NCBI RefSeq assembly: GCF_001423745.1
Contig: NZ_LMPC01000002.1
Span: forward strand, 1-64,000
DNA length: 64,000 nucleotides
Source of the DNA: Arthrobacter sp. Leaf337
GTDB taxonomy: Bacteria > Actinomycetota > Actinomycetes > Actinomycetales > Micrococcaceae
Direction of reading: 5' to 3'
Both the position numbers and the translations under genes were made by a program. Positions within the stretch are counted from its first letter, which is position 1. Every line of letters starts with the position of its first letter. Below are positions 1 to 9,368 of the stretch, piece after piece. The notes under the pieces were generated by a model that was not told the DNA's origin, did not search any database, and was given only the letters and a program-made list of their open reading frames with translations.

Positions 1-103
1 GGGCTCTGTCTCTGGCTCGCCATCTCGCAAAGCGCGGGCGGTGGCGCTGTTTCCTACTACTTCTAACACGCTGGACCTCAGACAAAGAACTATATGCACG
101 CAT

Positions 104-160
104 AAAAACTGCTCCCCGGAAGTCGGAACTGAATTTCTCAGTCCAACTTCCGGGAAGCAG
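104..160 (-). terminator. Rho-independent terminator of the lactate operon
   Basis: A long imperfect hairpin (109-123 pairs with 146-160, with a shorter inner stem) is followed on the minus strand by a run of five T (104-108 read in reverse). It lies about 58 bp past the stop codon of the lactate dehydrogenase gene, so it should end that transcript. The rest of bases 1-217 shows no gene. Confidence 0.8.
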
Positions 161-217
161 TTCACCTGGTGAAGGAGCGTCGGTGCAAAACGTGCAGGAA
201 GTGAGAGAGCGTCCGGC

Positions 218-3043
218 TTACCGGGTGACTTCCTCCAGCAGCTCCAGCACGTGCCGGTACTGGGCGCCCGTGGCCCGTGTCATGCCCAGTTCGCAGGTGC
301 GGTTGCACGAGGCGTGGGCGGCGGCGCCCATCTTGGCCACCTCCGCAGCCTGTCTCGCCGTCGCCGACTCCGTCAGTTCAGGGTGCAGCATGCCCCGGTC
401 CCCGGCAAACGCGCAGCAGCCCCAGTTTTCCGGGATGTCCACCCGCTCGGCCACCGCTCCGGCAATGGCACCCAAGGCATCGTTGAGGCCCATCCTGGTG
501 GACGAACAGGTGGGGTGCAGTGCCAGGGACTCCAGCTTCCCGTGGTCAGGCAGCCGGGGCAGGATCTGTTCCGCAGCGAAGTCGACGGCGTCCACCATGC
601 GGAGCGCACGTTGCCCCGGCGCGGGTATGTCCGATTCGACGGCCTGCCGCAGCCCTTCGGTGCACGAGGAGGCGTCGCAGACGATGGGAAGTTCACCGTC
701 CCGGGTGGCTTCCCTGAGGGCGGCCAGGGTCTTCCGGCGCATGGTTGTTTGGCCCGCGGACATGCCCTTGGAGGACCAGGGGGTACCGCAGCACAGGCCG
801 TCGATCCCTTCCGGGACGAGGAGCGTGAGCCCGGCGCGGCCGCATAGCTGCTCAAAGCTGTACTGGACGCCATGGCCTTCTGCGTCGGGACCCGCACCCG
901 CGGGTCCGAACATGGTCCCCACGCACGCCGGGAAGTAGACGGCGTCGGCTCCGCCCGCCGGCGTCGGACGCTTGCGAACCGAACCGCCGCCGGGCAGTTC
1001 GGCGGAGTACAGCGGTACCGTGTCCTTCCCGAGGATTGCCCGGGCGGCCTTGTTGGGCGGCGTGATGGCAGCTGCCGGGAGCTTGTCGACCACGGTCAAG
1101 GCCAGCGAGGCACCACGGGTCACTCCCTCCCAGTGCTTGGCGACGGCGTTCCACGCACCGTTGGCGAGCGGACCGGCGTCGGCCTTCCGCAGCCGTTTCA
1201 CGAGCGATCCGGTGTTGATGTCCACCGGGCAGGCGGTCTGGCACATCCCGTCCACGGCGCAGGTGTCCACGGATTCGTACTCGTAGTCCTTTTCCAGTTC
1301 TCGCACCAGCGCCATGTCCCCGGCCAGCCTGGCGGATTCGATGGCCCGCAGCGTCACGATCCGCTGGCGCGGCGTGAGCGTGATGTCCTTGCTGGGGCAC
1401 ACCGGCTCGCAGTAGCCGCAGGAGACGCAGCGGTCCACCTCCTCGGCCACGGGCGGCGCCGTCTTGATGTGCCGCAGGTGAGCCAGCGGGTCCTCGTCCA
1501 TCAGCACGCCCGGGTTGAGCATCGCAGCGGGGTCGAAGAGCCGCTTAATGGTTCGCATGACGTCGTAAAGCTCATCGCCGTACTGCCGGCGGACGAAGGG
1601 AGCCATTACACGACCTGTCCCGTGCTCGGCCTTCAGCGATCCGCCCTCGCCCAGGACCAGGTCCACCATGTCCTCCGTGAAGGCGCTGTAGCGGTCCAGT
1701 TCGGCCGGAGAGGCGAAACCGTCAGTAAGCATGAAGTGAACGTTGCCGTCCTTGGCGTGGCCGAAGATCACGCTGTTGCTGTAGCCGTATTTGTCGAAGA
1801 GCCGGTTCAGTTCCCGGCACGTCCTGCCCAGCACCGGAACCGGAACCACGATGTCTTCCAACAAGGCAGTGGTGCCCTGGGGACGGGCACCGGCAACTGA
1901 TGCGTAGAGTCCCTTGCGCAACTGCCAGAGCTGCCCACGTTCCCGGGCGTCGCCCGTAAACCGGGCGGGCGAAGACAGGCCGAGGCCCGGGAGGACAGCC
2001 TCGCCGTGGGCCTGGAGCTCCACGAGGTCACCGCCGCTGCCGGCGGAATACTCCACGAGCAGGGCGGCATGCTCCCGGACTGCCAGGTCTTGCACGACGG
2101 CGGGCGTTCCCTTGAGCGTCCGGCCCACCTTGAGGGACAGCGCATCCATCAGCTCAATGGTGGCGGCACCGGTTTCAACGAGGGCGGGCAGGGCAGCGTT
2201 GGCGGCTTCGAGATCCGGAAACACCAGCAAGCCTGCGGCCGCGTGCTGGAGCCGCGGGATGGTGCGGAAGACCGCCTCTGCAACGAACCCCAGGGTGCCT
2301 TCGCTGCCAATGATCAGGTGGGTCATGATGTCCACCGGGGACTGGAAGTCCAGCAGGGAGTTCAGGCCATAACCCATGGTGTTCTTCATCGAGAACTGCT
2401 GCCGGATTTTGCGCACGGAGTCCACATTGTTACGGACCCGCCTGGCCAGCCGGACCAGGCCTGCGTGGAGTTCCGGTTCGAGGGCGCGGAGCCTTTGGTC
2501 GGCGTCGGCTGCTCCGGTATCGATGACGCTGCCGGAGGGCAGCACCACAGTCAGTGACTCCAAGGTGCGGTAGGTGTTGTCCACCGTGCCGCAGTTCATC
2601 CCGGAGGAGTTGTTTGCCACCACGCCGCCGACGGTGCACGCCGCCTCGCTGGCCGGATCCGGGCCGAACTTCCGCCCGTAGCGGGCGAGCCTCGCGTTGA
2701 GTGCCCGTACCGTGACGCCGGGCTGAACGCGGACCCGCGCGCCGTCGTCGAGCACTTCAATCTCCCGGAAGTTGCGGCGGACATCCACCAGCACGCCGGC
2801 GGTGACCGCCTGGCCGCTCAGGCTGGTCCCTCCGGAGCGGAACGTCAATGGCACGCCTTGGGCGGCACTGGCCCGCAGCAGCCCGCCCACTTCGGCGGCA
2901 CTCCCGGCCGTCACCACGGCCTGCGGGAGCAGGAGGAAATGCGAGGCGTCGTGGGCGTTCGCGTGCAGGTCGATGGCCCGGGTGCTCACCTGCGCGGGAT
3001 CCTTCACTGCCGCGCGAAGGCCTGCCGTGTCCAGCGGTGCCAT
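218..3043 (-). CDS. FAD/Fe-S-linked lactate dehydrogenase (Dld-II / GlcD-GlcF fusion type)
   Basis: A 941-residue single-chain flavin and iron-sulfur dehydrogenase, probably oxidising lactate (most likely D-lactate) and passing electrons to the quinone pool. Seen: an FAD_binding_4 region at about 40-180 with RSGGTSLSGQ, an FAD-oxidase C-terminal region to about 515, a ferredoxin-like segment with CVSCGYCEPVCP near 539 and CAVDGMCQTACPVD near 593, then two CCG-type half-domains (CCGTPW near 748, GCCAFAGDRG near 870). The order equals a GlcD-like protein fused to a GlcF-like one. It overlaps the lactate permease stop by one base (TGATG), so the two are co-transcribed. Substrate is inferred from the permease; glycolate or another 2-hydroxyacid remains possible. 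Confidence 0.85.
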   Translation of the reverse strand: MAPLDTAGLRAAVKDPAQVSTRAIDLHANAHDASHFLLLPQAVVTAGSAAEVGGLLRASAAQGVPLTFRSGGTSLSGQAVTAGVLVDVRRNFREIEVLDDGARVRVQPGVTVRALNARLARYGRKFGPDPASEAACTVGGVVANNSSGMNCGTVDNTYRTLESLTVVLPSGSVIDTGAADADQRLRALEPELHAGLVRLARRVRNNVDSVRKIRQQFSMKNTMGYGLNSLLDFQSPVDIMTHLIIGSEGTLGFVAEAVFRTIPRLQHAAAGLLVFPDLEAANAALPALVETGAATIELMDALSLKVGRTLKGTPAVVQDLAVREHAALLVEYSAGSGGDLVELQAHGEAVLPGLGLSSPARFTGDARERGQLWQLRKGLYASVAGARPQGTTALLEDIVVPVPVLGRTCRELNRLFDKYGYSNSVIFGHAKDGNVHFMLTDGFASPAELDRYSAFTEDMVDLVLGEGGSLKAEHGTGRVMAPFVRRQYGDELYDVMRTIKRLFDPAAMLNPGVLMDEDPLAHLRHIKTAPPVAEEVDRCVSCGYCEPVCPSKDITLTPRQRIVTLRAIESARLAGDMALVRELEKDYEYESVDTCAVDGMCQTACPVDINTGSLVKRLRKADAGPLANGAWNAVAKHWEGVTRGASLALTVVDKLPAAAITPPNKAARAILGKDTVPLYSAELPGGGSVRKRPTPAGGADAVYFPACVGTMFGPAGAGPDAEGHGVQYSFEQLCGRAGLTLLVPEGIDGLCCGTPWSSKGMSAGQTTMRRKTLAALREATRDGELPIVCDASSCTEGLRQAVESDIPAPGQRALRMVDAVDFAAEQILPRLPDHGKLESLALHPTCSSTRMGLNDALGAIAGAVAERVDIPENWGCCAFAGDRGMLHPELTESATARQAAEVAKMGAAAHASCNRTCELGMTRATGAQYRHVLELLEEVTR

Positions 3044-4785
3044 CAGGGGACCATCCAGCCAAGTACGGGGGTGGACTGCAGGAAGATCAGGACAGTGATG
3101 AGCGCCAGCAGGCCGAGGCTCCAGCCGAGGAGCTTCCGGAAGAGGGCACCCTCGGCACCGTCAAGGCCCACCGCCGCCGAGGCCACGGCAAGGTTCTGCA
3201 GCGAAAGCATCTTGCCCATCACACCGGCGGAGGAGTTGGAGGCCGCCATCAGCACCGGAGAGAGGCCGGTCTGCGCCGCGGCGGTGGCCTGCATCTGGCC
3301 GAACAGGGAGTTGGAGGAGGTGTCGGAGCCGGTGAGGGCCACACCGATCCATCCGATCAGCGGTGAGAGGATGGCGAAGAAGCCGCCCGCGGAAGCCAGC
3401 GCGAAGCCAAGGGTGGTGGTCTGGCCGGACAGGTTCATCACGAAGGACAGCCCCAGGACGGCGGTGACGGTGACGATCGTCCAGCGCAGCTGCACGATCG
3501 TATCCCGGTAGATGCGCAGGCCCTGGGATGCAGTGATTTTATACAGCGCCATGGTGAGCAAGCCGGAGAACATCAGCAGGGTGCCGGTCGCCTTGATGTG
3601 GTCCAGCTTGAATTTCGTGGCTGCGACAGGCTTGCCGGCGGAATCGGTGATGTCCAGGCCGGGCCACGCGAACGTCACGCTGCCCACCTGGCCCAGCCAG
3701 GTCTTGACGAACGGGATCTGGGCCACCGAAAACACAGCGATGATGATCAGGTACGGGGCGATCGCCATCCAGATCCTCCGTGGTTCGGGCCGTGAGTTAT
3801 CGGCGGACACCGCGGTCCCCGAGGCGGGCACGGAGGCCGGGTGTTCGGCGCCAGTCACGGACCCGGCGGCGGAGCGGCCGTCACGGGCGACGGCGACGGC
3901 AGCAGCCGCGTGCGCAGCCTCCGGTTCGGCTTTCGGTGCGGCTTCGACAGTGCCGCCCATTCCGACGGTTTCTTTCGGCTGCCAGACCTTCAGCATCAGC
4001 AGCACGGCGGCCACTGTCACGACGGCGGCAACAACGTCGGTGAGTTCCACGGCAAAGTAGTTGGAGGTTACGAACTGGGCCGCTCCGAAGGCGACGCCTG
4101 CCACCAGGGCTACGGGCCAGGTCTGCTTCACGCCGCGCCGGCCGTCGACGATGAACACCAGCAGCAGCGGCACGATCAGGGCAATGAACGGCGTCTGGCG
4201 TCCGGCCATCGAGGACAGGTCGTGCAGCGGCAGTCCGGTGACGCCGTTGAGTGCGATGATCGGCGCGGCCATGGCGCCGAAGGCCACGGGAGCAGTGTTG
4301 GCCAGCAGCGAGACCACAGCCGACTTCAGCGGCTTCATGCCGGCCGCCATCAGCATGGCAGCGGAGATCGCCACGGGGGCGCCGAATCCGGCCAGGGATT
4401 CCAGCAGCGCACCAAAGCAGAAGGCGATCAGGATGGACAGGATGCGGAGGTCGTTGGAGATGGAGCGGATTGTCTGACCCAGCACCTCGAACCAGGGTGT
4501 GGCCACGGTGAGCCGGTAGATCCACAGCGCGTTGACCAGGATCCAGAGGATCGGGAACAGTCCGTAGAAGATGCCGGCTGCGGTGGCGCTCAGGGCCTGG
4601 TTGACCGGCATCTGCCAGCCCACGATGGCCAGCACGAGGGACAGGGCCAGGCTGGCGAGGGCGGCCTTTGGCGCTTTGACTTTGAAAACGCCGAGCAGGA
4701 CGAAGAGCAGGACGAGGGGAAGCGCAGCGCAAAGGGCTGAAATCACTAGGGACCCGGCAATGGGATCGAGGATCTGCTGAAACAT
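3043..4785 (-). CDS. lldP: L-lactate permease family transporter
   Basis: A 580-residue polytopic inner-membrane protein of the LctP/LldP family, which imports lactate (and often glycolate) with protons. Seen: hydrophobic segments throughout, the family-typical stretch ESLAGFGAPVAISAAML near residue 120, and conserved GSDTSSNSLFG and ASNSSAGVMGKM stretches in the C-terminal third. A hydrophilic Ala/Pro-rich loop of about 80 residues sits in the middle and is probably cytoplasmic. First gene of a two-gene operon with the lactate dehydrogenase. A FadR-type regulator is transcribed divergently and operator-like repeats lie in the shared spacer, suggesting lactate-responsive control. Confidence 0.93.
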   Translation of the reverse strand: MFQQILDPIAGSLVISALCAALPLVLLFVLLGVFKVKAPKAALASLALSLVLAIVGWQMPVNQALSATAAGIFYGLFPILWILVNALWIYRLTVATPWFEVLGQTIRSISNDLRILSILIAFCFGALLESLAGFGAPVAISAAMLMAAGMKPLKSAVVSLLANTAPVAFGAMAAPIIALNGVTGLPLHDLSSMAGRQTPFIALIVPLLLVFIVDGRRGVKQTWPVALVAGVAFGAAQFVTSNYFAVELTDVVAAVVTVAAVLLMLKVWQPKETVGMGGTVEAAPKAEPEAAHAAAAVAVARDGRSAAGSVTGAEHPASVPASGTAVSADNSRPEPRRIWMAIAPYLIIIAVFSVAQIPFVKTWLGQVGSVTFAWPGLDITDSAGKPVAATKFKLDHIKATGTLLMFSGLLTMALYKITASQGLRIYRDTIVQLRWTIVTVTAVLGLSFVMNLSGQTTTLGFALASAGGFFAILSPLIGWIGVALTGSDTSSNSLFGQMQATAAAQTGLSPVLMAASNSSAGVMGKMLSLQNLAVASAAVGLDGAEGALFRKLLGWSLGLLALITVLIFLQSTPVLGWMVP

Positions 4786-4833
4786 GTGTCTCCAGATTTG
4801 TGTTAGGCGTCACAACACCGTGGCGCCCTTCGA

Positions 4834-4887
4834 TTGTCTAACAAGTACACATGTTGGTCAAGAGAGACTTGTTGGCTTGTCTGGCAA
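4834..4887. promoter_or_regulatory. Paired LldR-like operator repeats
   Basis: TTGTCTAACAA at 4834-4844 fits the TNGTNNNACNA pattern reported for LldR-type FCD regulators. TTGTCTGGCAA at 4877-4887 differs at two of eleven positions. Centres are 43 bp apart, about four helical turns, in the spacer between lldP and its divergent GntR/FCD regulator. Binding is inferred. Confidence 0.55.
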
Positions 4888-4930
4888 GATTGAGGTGACT
4901 CAAGCAACTCTTGGCGGGAATGGAGCTCCG

Positions 4931-5623
4931 GTGGCCGGGCGAATCACAGCAGTTTCGATCGTGGACGCGATCGCCGCGGATCTGCGGAGCCGGATCTTTT
5001 CCGGTGAACTCGGTTCCGGCCACACCCTTACCGAAACGGACGTGGCCTCCTCCTACGAGGTGGCTCGTCCCACAGCAAAGGCCTCGATCGAGAAGCTCGT
5101 CGCGGAGGGGCTGCTGGACCGCGGGACGCACAAGACCGCCCGCGTGGTGGAACTCGGACCGGATTCCGTGCGGGACATCTATCTGGCCCGCGCCTATTTG
5201 GAAAGCGAAGTACTCCGGCGGCTCGCGCGCACCAGGGACGTGCCGGAAGCGGCCGTGCAGGCCAACCGTGACATCGCGGCGCTGCAGACGGGAGCCCCGC
5301 TCGACGTCATCGAACCGGACATGCGGTTCCACACCAGCCTGATCGACGCCGTCGGCAACGAACGCATCAGCAGGATGTACCGCTCGCTCGTAGGGGAGGT
5401 GCGGCTGTGCATGGTCCGCATCCAGTCCCTGCACCTCCTGGACACCGCATTGATCCAGGCCGAACACCAAAAGATCCTCGAACTCATTGAAGCAGGCCGG
5501 GGGGACGCCGCCGCCGAACTGCTCGACGAGCACCTGGGGCGCGCGCGGGAACGGCTGGTCGCCGCTATGGGAGGCATTGCCGGTCCGGAAGCCGGCGCAC
5601 GCTCCGAACTGCTGCCGGAATAA
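4931..5623 (+). CDS. GntR-family (FadR/FCD) regulator of the lactate operon
   Basis: A transcription factor with an N-terminal GntR winged helix (the recognition region contains YEVARPTAKASIEKL) and a C-terminal helical FCD ligand domain of about 130 residues. In LldR-type relatives the FCD domain binds lactate. I chose GTG 4931 because GGAG lies five bases upstream and the protein then begins just before the winged helix. An in-frame GTG at 4895 and an ATG at 4784 would add residues with no recognisable domain, and the ATG would overlap the operators. Divergent from lldP, so likely its local, possibly autoregulated, repressor. The lactate ligand is inferred from the neighbourhood. Confidence 0.85.
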   Translation: MAGRITAVSIVDAIAADLRSRIFSGELGSGHTLTETDVASSYEVARPTAKASIEKLVAEGLLDRGTHKTARVVELGPDSVRDIYLARAYLESEVLRRLARTRDVPEAAVQANRDIAALQTGAPLDVIEPDMRFHTSLIDAVGNERISRMYRSLVGEVRLCMVRIQSLHLLDTALIQAEHQKILELIEAGRGDAAAELLDEHLGRARERLVAAMGGIAGPEAGARSELLPE

Positions 5624-5697
5624 CCTGCACGCCCGCAGCCGGGCCTGCACGCAGGCGCCCGCGCCCCCCAGTAGCGCACCCCCGGAGTAGAGAGCGG

Positions 5698-7380
5698 CTA
5701 GCGGACGCGCTCCACGCGCTTCTCGTCCCAGACCGGCTCGGCGGATTCGTACACCTTGCCGTCGGAGCCGAACACCAGGAAGCGGTCGAACGTCCGGGCG
5801 AACCAGCGGTCGTGCGTCACGGCCAGGACCGTTCCCTCGAAGTGGTCGATGGCGCGCTCCAGGGCCTCGGCGGAGTGCAGGTCCAGGTTGTCCGTGGGCT
5901 CGTCGAGGAGCAGGAGGGTTGCTCCGGAAAGCTGCAGCAGCAGGATCTGGAACCGCGCCTGCTGGCCGCCGGACAGGGACTCGTACTTTTGCTCCGACTG
6001 TGATGCCAGGCCGTATCCGTCCAAGGCACCGGCTGCGGCCTCACGTCCCAGTCCTGAGCGGTGTTCGTCGCCGCGGTGCAGGATCTCCAGCAGCGTCTTG
6101 CCCAGCAGGTCGGGGCGAACATGCGTCTGCGCGAAGAAGCCTGGACGGATGCGGGCGCCGAGCTTCACGGTGCCTTCGTGCGGCACTTCGGCGATGTCGA
6201 CGTCGGACACCGGCAGGTGTTCCCGCTCGGGATCCGTTCCGCCGGTGGCGAGCAGGCGCAGGAAGTGGCTCTTGCCGGAGCCGTTGGAGCCAAGCACGCC
6301 CACGCGGTCGCCGAACCACACCTCGGTGGAGAACGGCTTCATCAGCCCGGTCAGTTCCAGCTTTTCGGCCACGATGGCACGCTTGGCGGTCCGTCCGCCC
6401 TTGAGCCGCATCTGCACGTTCTGCTCGATCGGCAGGGCCTCGGGCGGGCCTGCTTCCAGGAACTTCGCCAGCCTGGTCTGGGCGGCGTGGTACCTGTTGG
6501 CCATGTCGGAGCGGAACGCGGCCTTGTTCTTGTACATGTTGACGAGTTCCTTGAGCTTCACGTGCTCCTCGTCCCAGCGTTTGCGCAGCTCCTCGAAGCG
6601 GGCGTTGCGGTCCGCGCGCGCCTCCACATAGGAGCCGAACCCGCCGCCGTGGACCCAGGCTCCTGCCCCGTTGATGCCCGGCTCAAGCGTCACGATCCGG
6701 CTGGCAGCGTTGTTCAGCAGCTCGCGGTCGTGGCTGATGAAGAAAACGGTCTTCTTGGACTCGTTGAGCTTGGCCTCGAGCCAGCGCTTGCCCGGCACGT
6801 CCAGGTAGTTGTCCGGCTCGTCCAGGAGCAGCAGTTCGTCCGGGCCGGCGAAGAGCGCTTCGAGCACCAGCCGCTTCTGCTCACCACCGGAGAGGGTCGA
6901 CGCCGGGCGGTGCTGCGCGCGGTCGAACGGAAGTCCCAGCGCGGCCATGCAGACCTCGTCCCAGACGGTTTCGACGTCGTAGCCGCCGGCGTCTCCCCAG
7001 TCCACGATCGCCTGGGCGTACTGCATCTGGGTGGGCTCGTCGTCGTGCTCCATCATGGCCAGTTCGGCCTCGTCGACGGCGCGCGCGGCGGCGGCCAGCG
7101 CCGGCGGGGCCGCGGACACCAGGAGGTCGCGGACAGTGGATTCGTCCCGGACCTGCCCCACAAACTGGCGCATGATGCCCATGTTGCCGGACCGGCCGAT
7201 CACGCCTTCATCCGGGACCAGGTCGCCGGAAATGATGCGGAAAAGCGTCGTCTTTCCCGTTCCGTTGGGTCCGATCAGCGCCGTCTTGGTGCCGTCCGGG
7301 ACCTTGAAGTTCACCCCGTTGAGCAGTTGCGTGCCGTCGGAGAGGAAGTAGTCGATGCCGGAAACGTCAATATGAGCCAC
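5698..7380 (-). CDS. ABC-F family ATPase
   Basis: A 560-residue soluble protein with two ABC ATPase domains and no membrane segments, typical of ABC-F proteins that bind the ribosomal E site and act in translation or antibiotic protection. Seen: first Walker A GPNGTGKTT near residue 38, signature LSGGEQKR, Walker B LLLLDEPDNYLD; a charged helical linker at about 260-320 (the P-site tRNA interaction motif in this family); second Walker A GSNGSGKS near 370, signature LSGGQQAR and Walker B LLLLDEPTDNLD. It stands alone between convergent and same-strand neighbours. Whether it is a housekeeping EttA/Uup-like factor or a resistance factor cannot be told from sequence alone. Confidence 0.92.
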   Translation of the reverse strand: MAHIDVSGIDYFLSDGTQLLNGVNFKVPDGTKTALIGPNGTGKTTLFRIISGDLVPDEGVIGRSGNMGIMRQFVGQVRDESTVRDLLVSAAPPALAAAARAVDEAELAMMEHDDEPTQMQYAQAIVDWGDAGGYDVETVWDEVCMAALGLPFDRAQHRPASTLSGGEQKRLVLEALFAGPDELLLLDEPDNYLDVPGKRWLEAKLNESKKTVFFISHDRELLNNAASRIVTLEPGINGAGAWVHGGGFGSYVEARADRNARFEELRKRWDEEHVKLKELVNMYKNKAAFRSDMANRYHAAQTRLAKFLEAGPPEALPIEQNVQMRLKGGRTAKRAIVAEKLELTGLMKPFSTEVWFGDRVGVLGSNGSGKSHFLRLLATGGTDPEREHLPVSDVDIAEVPHEGTVKLGARIRPGFFAQTHVRPDLLGKTLLEILHRGDEHRSGLGREAAAGALDGYGLASQSEQKYESLSGGQQARFQILLLQLSGATLLLLDEPTDNLDLHSAEALERAIDHFEGTVLAVTHDRWFARTFDRFLVFGSDGKVYESAEPVWDEKRVERVR

Positions 7381-7410
7381 GCGTTCAATCTTCCCATGCC
7401 CGCGTGGGCG

Positions 7411-9216
7411 CTAGGCGGGGCTGCAGCCTCCGTTGGCATCCTGGAAAGTGTCCAGCCGGTGGATAAAGGCGGCCATGGCCTCACGCGTGATCGCGTCCAG
7501 GGGCCGGTACGTTCCGTCGCTCCAGCCCTTGGAGACTCCCGAATAGTTGGTCCAGGCGATCTCGCCGTAGAAAGGGGCCGGAACAGGAACGTCCTTGAAC
7601 GGCGAGGCAGTGGGCTCCGCATAGCCCAGGGTGGCCGGCAGCCGGCAGTATTCCCCGCTGTACCTGTAGATAAAGGCGGCCATGGCCTCACGGCTCATCG
7701 ATGCCCCCGGGCGGAACGTGCCGTCCTCCCAGCCGTTGGCCAGCCCTTCGGCCTCGAGCCACGCGATCTGCTTATAGAACAGGCTTCCGGTGGGCACGTC
7801 AACGAACGGCGACTTCGCCGGCGGAGTGTACGCAGGGCTGCCCGCCAGCCGGTACATGAAGGCCGCCATGGCCTCGCGGCTGATCGCCTGGTAGGGCCGG
7901 TAGGTGCCGTCGCCCCAGCCGGTGCTCAACCCGCTGTCGTACATCCAGATGATGTCCGAACGGAAGCCGGATCCGCTGATGTCGGTAAAGGGATCGGGGG
8001 CTGTAATAGTGACACCCGCCGCGTCCCCGGACACGTAATCGATCCGGACCCTGGTGCCGGCGTGGGTCACGAACGTGCTGCCCGCCTGCCATGCATGGTT
8101 CGTCGCGTAATAGCCGTCGAAGGGAACGGTGGACGGCATGAGCAGCAATGAGGAGACGGCTGTGGCTCCGCCACGCTGGACGATCTTCACGCCCTTGTTT
8201 CCGTTCACGGCCAGCCGGGCGTCATAGCCCACAGGGAGTCGCAGCTCAACGAAGTACACTTCCCCGCTTTTGGGGTCCGTGAATTTCAGGGCCCGATTGG
8301 CTTCGGTGCCGGCCCACGCTTTGAGGGTGTAGCTCTTACTTCCGGCGGCAATCCCTGTGTTGCGGATTTCGTCGCCTCGGCCGAACCCGCCTGCTTCCCA
8401 GTGGCTGGAGCTGATGGTGGGCAGCTCAAACCAGCGTGATGCCCCCATGAGGTCCATCGTGTCGCCGTACTCGCGTACGCTGCAGGAGCTGTCGGTGTAG
8501 TTGCCGTTGAGGTCGGATCCGACGTCTGACGTGCCGCTGAGGCACTGCAGGCTGTCGGCGTGCATGAGGCCCAGGACGTGTCCAAACTCGTGGGCTACAA
8601 CATTGTTGGTGAAGTTGCTCGGCAAGGGCATCAGAATCCGCCCGCCCTGGTTCCCGGCGCTCCAGCCTGCTCCCAGCGCACCCCACGACAGTTCGGTCAC
8701 GGGCACGAACACAACAAGCGCTTTGTATGACGCATTGACCCAGCCCAGCTCGCGGGTCACAGTGTCCATGATCTCGTAGTACGTCTGGGTGGACTTTGCC
8801 GCGGAGGGAACGCCGGTCCGGGTGGAAGCGACAGACATGGAAAGCCGGTTGTTCGACATGGTCTTCCAGAAGTTGCTGGAGGCAGTGATCCCGGCTTTTG
8901 CGGCATTCAAGTCGATGGCTGCCGTCTGTTCCGCCGTTTTGTCCGCGAGCTTGACGGTCACCAGGGTCACCTGGATGTCACCGGCACGGGTCAGGCTGCT
9001 AGCAGCCCCCTGCGGAGTTTCCGCTTCCCGGATGGCTCTCAGGGCCTCGGGTTCGAAGGTGTGGTCGGAATGCGGCGTGCCCTCGGCAGTCGACGAAACC
9101 GGGGGTACGGCAGGGTCGGACGGGGCTGCCTGCGCCGGTAGGGTCACCAGGCTGATCGACGTCATCGAAAGAAGCAGGGCCGATAGGACGGCGGCCGTCC
9201 GGTGAATGAGCTGCAT
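7411..9216 (-). CDS. Secreted metzincin-type zinc protease with three SLH repeats
   Basis: A 601-residue exported protein. Seen: Sec signal peptide at 1-31 with a hydrophobic core and an AQAAP cleavage region; the extended zinc motif HEFGHVLGLMH at about 209-219 (HExxHxxGxxH, the metzincin signature, with Glu as catalytic base); a beta-rich middle region; and three tandem SLH-like repeats from about 411 to the end, each with a G-W-x-DGTYRP or DGTFRP core followed by (I/M)(S/T)REAMAAF(M/I)YR. SLH domains hold proteins to the cell wall, so this is probably a wall-attached protease. The SD is only moderate (GGAAAGAAG, well spaced). Substrate unknown. Confidence 0.85.
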   Translation of the reverse strand: MQLIHRTAAVLSALLLSMTSISLVTLPAQAAPSDPAVPPVSSTAEGTPHSDHTFEPEALRAIREAETPQGAASSLTRAGDIQVTLVTVKLADKTAEQTAAIDLNAAKAGITASSNFWKTMSNNRLSMSVASTRTGVPSAAKSTQTYYEIMDTVTRELGWVNASYKALVVFVPVTELSWGALGAGWSAGNQGGRILMPLPSNFTNNVVAHEFGHVLGLMHADSLQCLSGTSDVGSDLNGNYTDSSCSVREYGDTMDLMGASRWFELPTISSSHWEAGGFGRGDEIRNTGIAAGSKSYTLKAWAGTEANRALKFTDPKSGEVYFVELRLPVGYDARLAVNGNKGVKIVQRGGATAVSSLLLMPSTVPFDGYYATNHAWQAGSTFVTHAGTRVRIDYVSGDAAGVTITAPDPFTDISGSGFRSDIIWMYDSGLSTGWGDGTYRPYQAISREAMAAFMYRLAGSPAYTPPAKSPFVDVPTGSLFYKQIAWLEAEGLANGWEDGTFRPGASMSREAMAAFIYRYSGEYCRLPATLGYAEPTASPFKDVPVPAPFYGEIAWTNYSGVSKGWSDGTYRPLDAITREAMAAFIHRLDTFQDANGGCSPA

Positions 9217-9368
9217 CGGGCGTCAGTGCTTCTTTCCGTGTTCAGAAATCAAGTGCAGTAGGGCCGCCGCGGGGCGAGCCCTCCCAGAATATGGTCCGCT
9301 TGCGTACTTTCCGGGCGCACTCGCCAAAGACTGACGGAATCCTGCGCTGAACCTGCGCTAACGCCGGG

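Noticed and set aside
183-938. Plus-strand frame of 251 codons opposite the lactate dehydrogenase
   Set aside because: Antisense shadow of a well-supported gene, with Ser/Arg-rich composition typical of high-GC opposite frames.
6061-8151. Plus-strand open frame of 696 codons opposite the ABC-F and protease genes
   Set aside because: Long only because of high GC; both opposite genes have complete catalytic motifs, and this frame has none.
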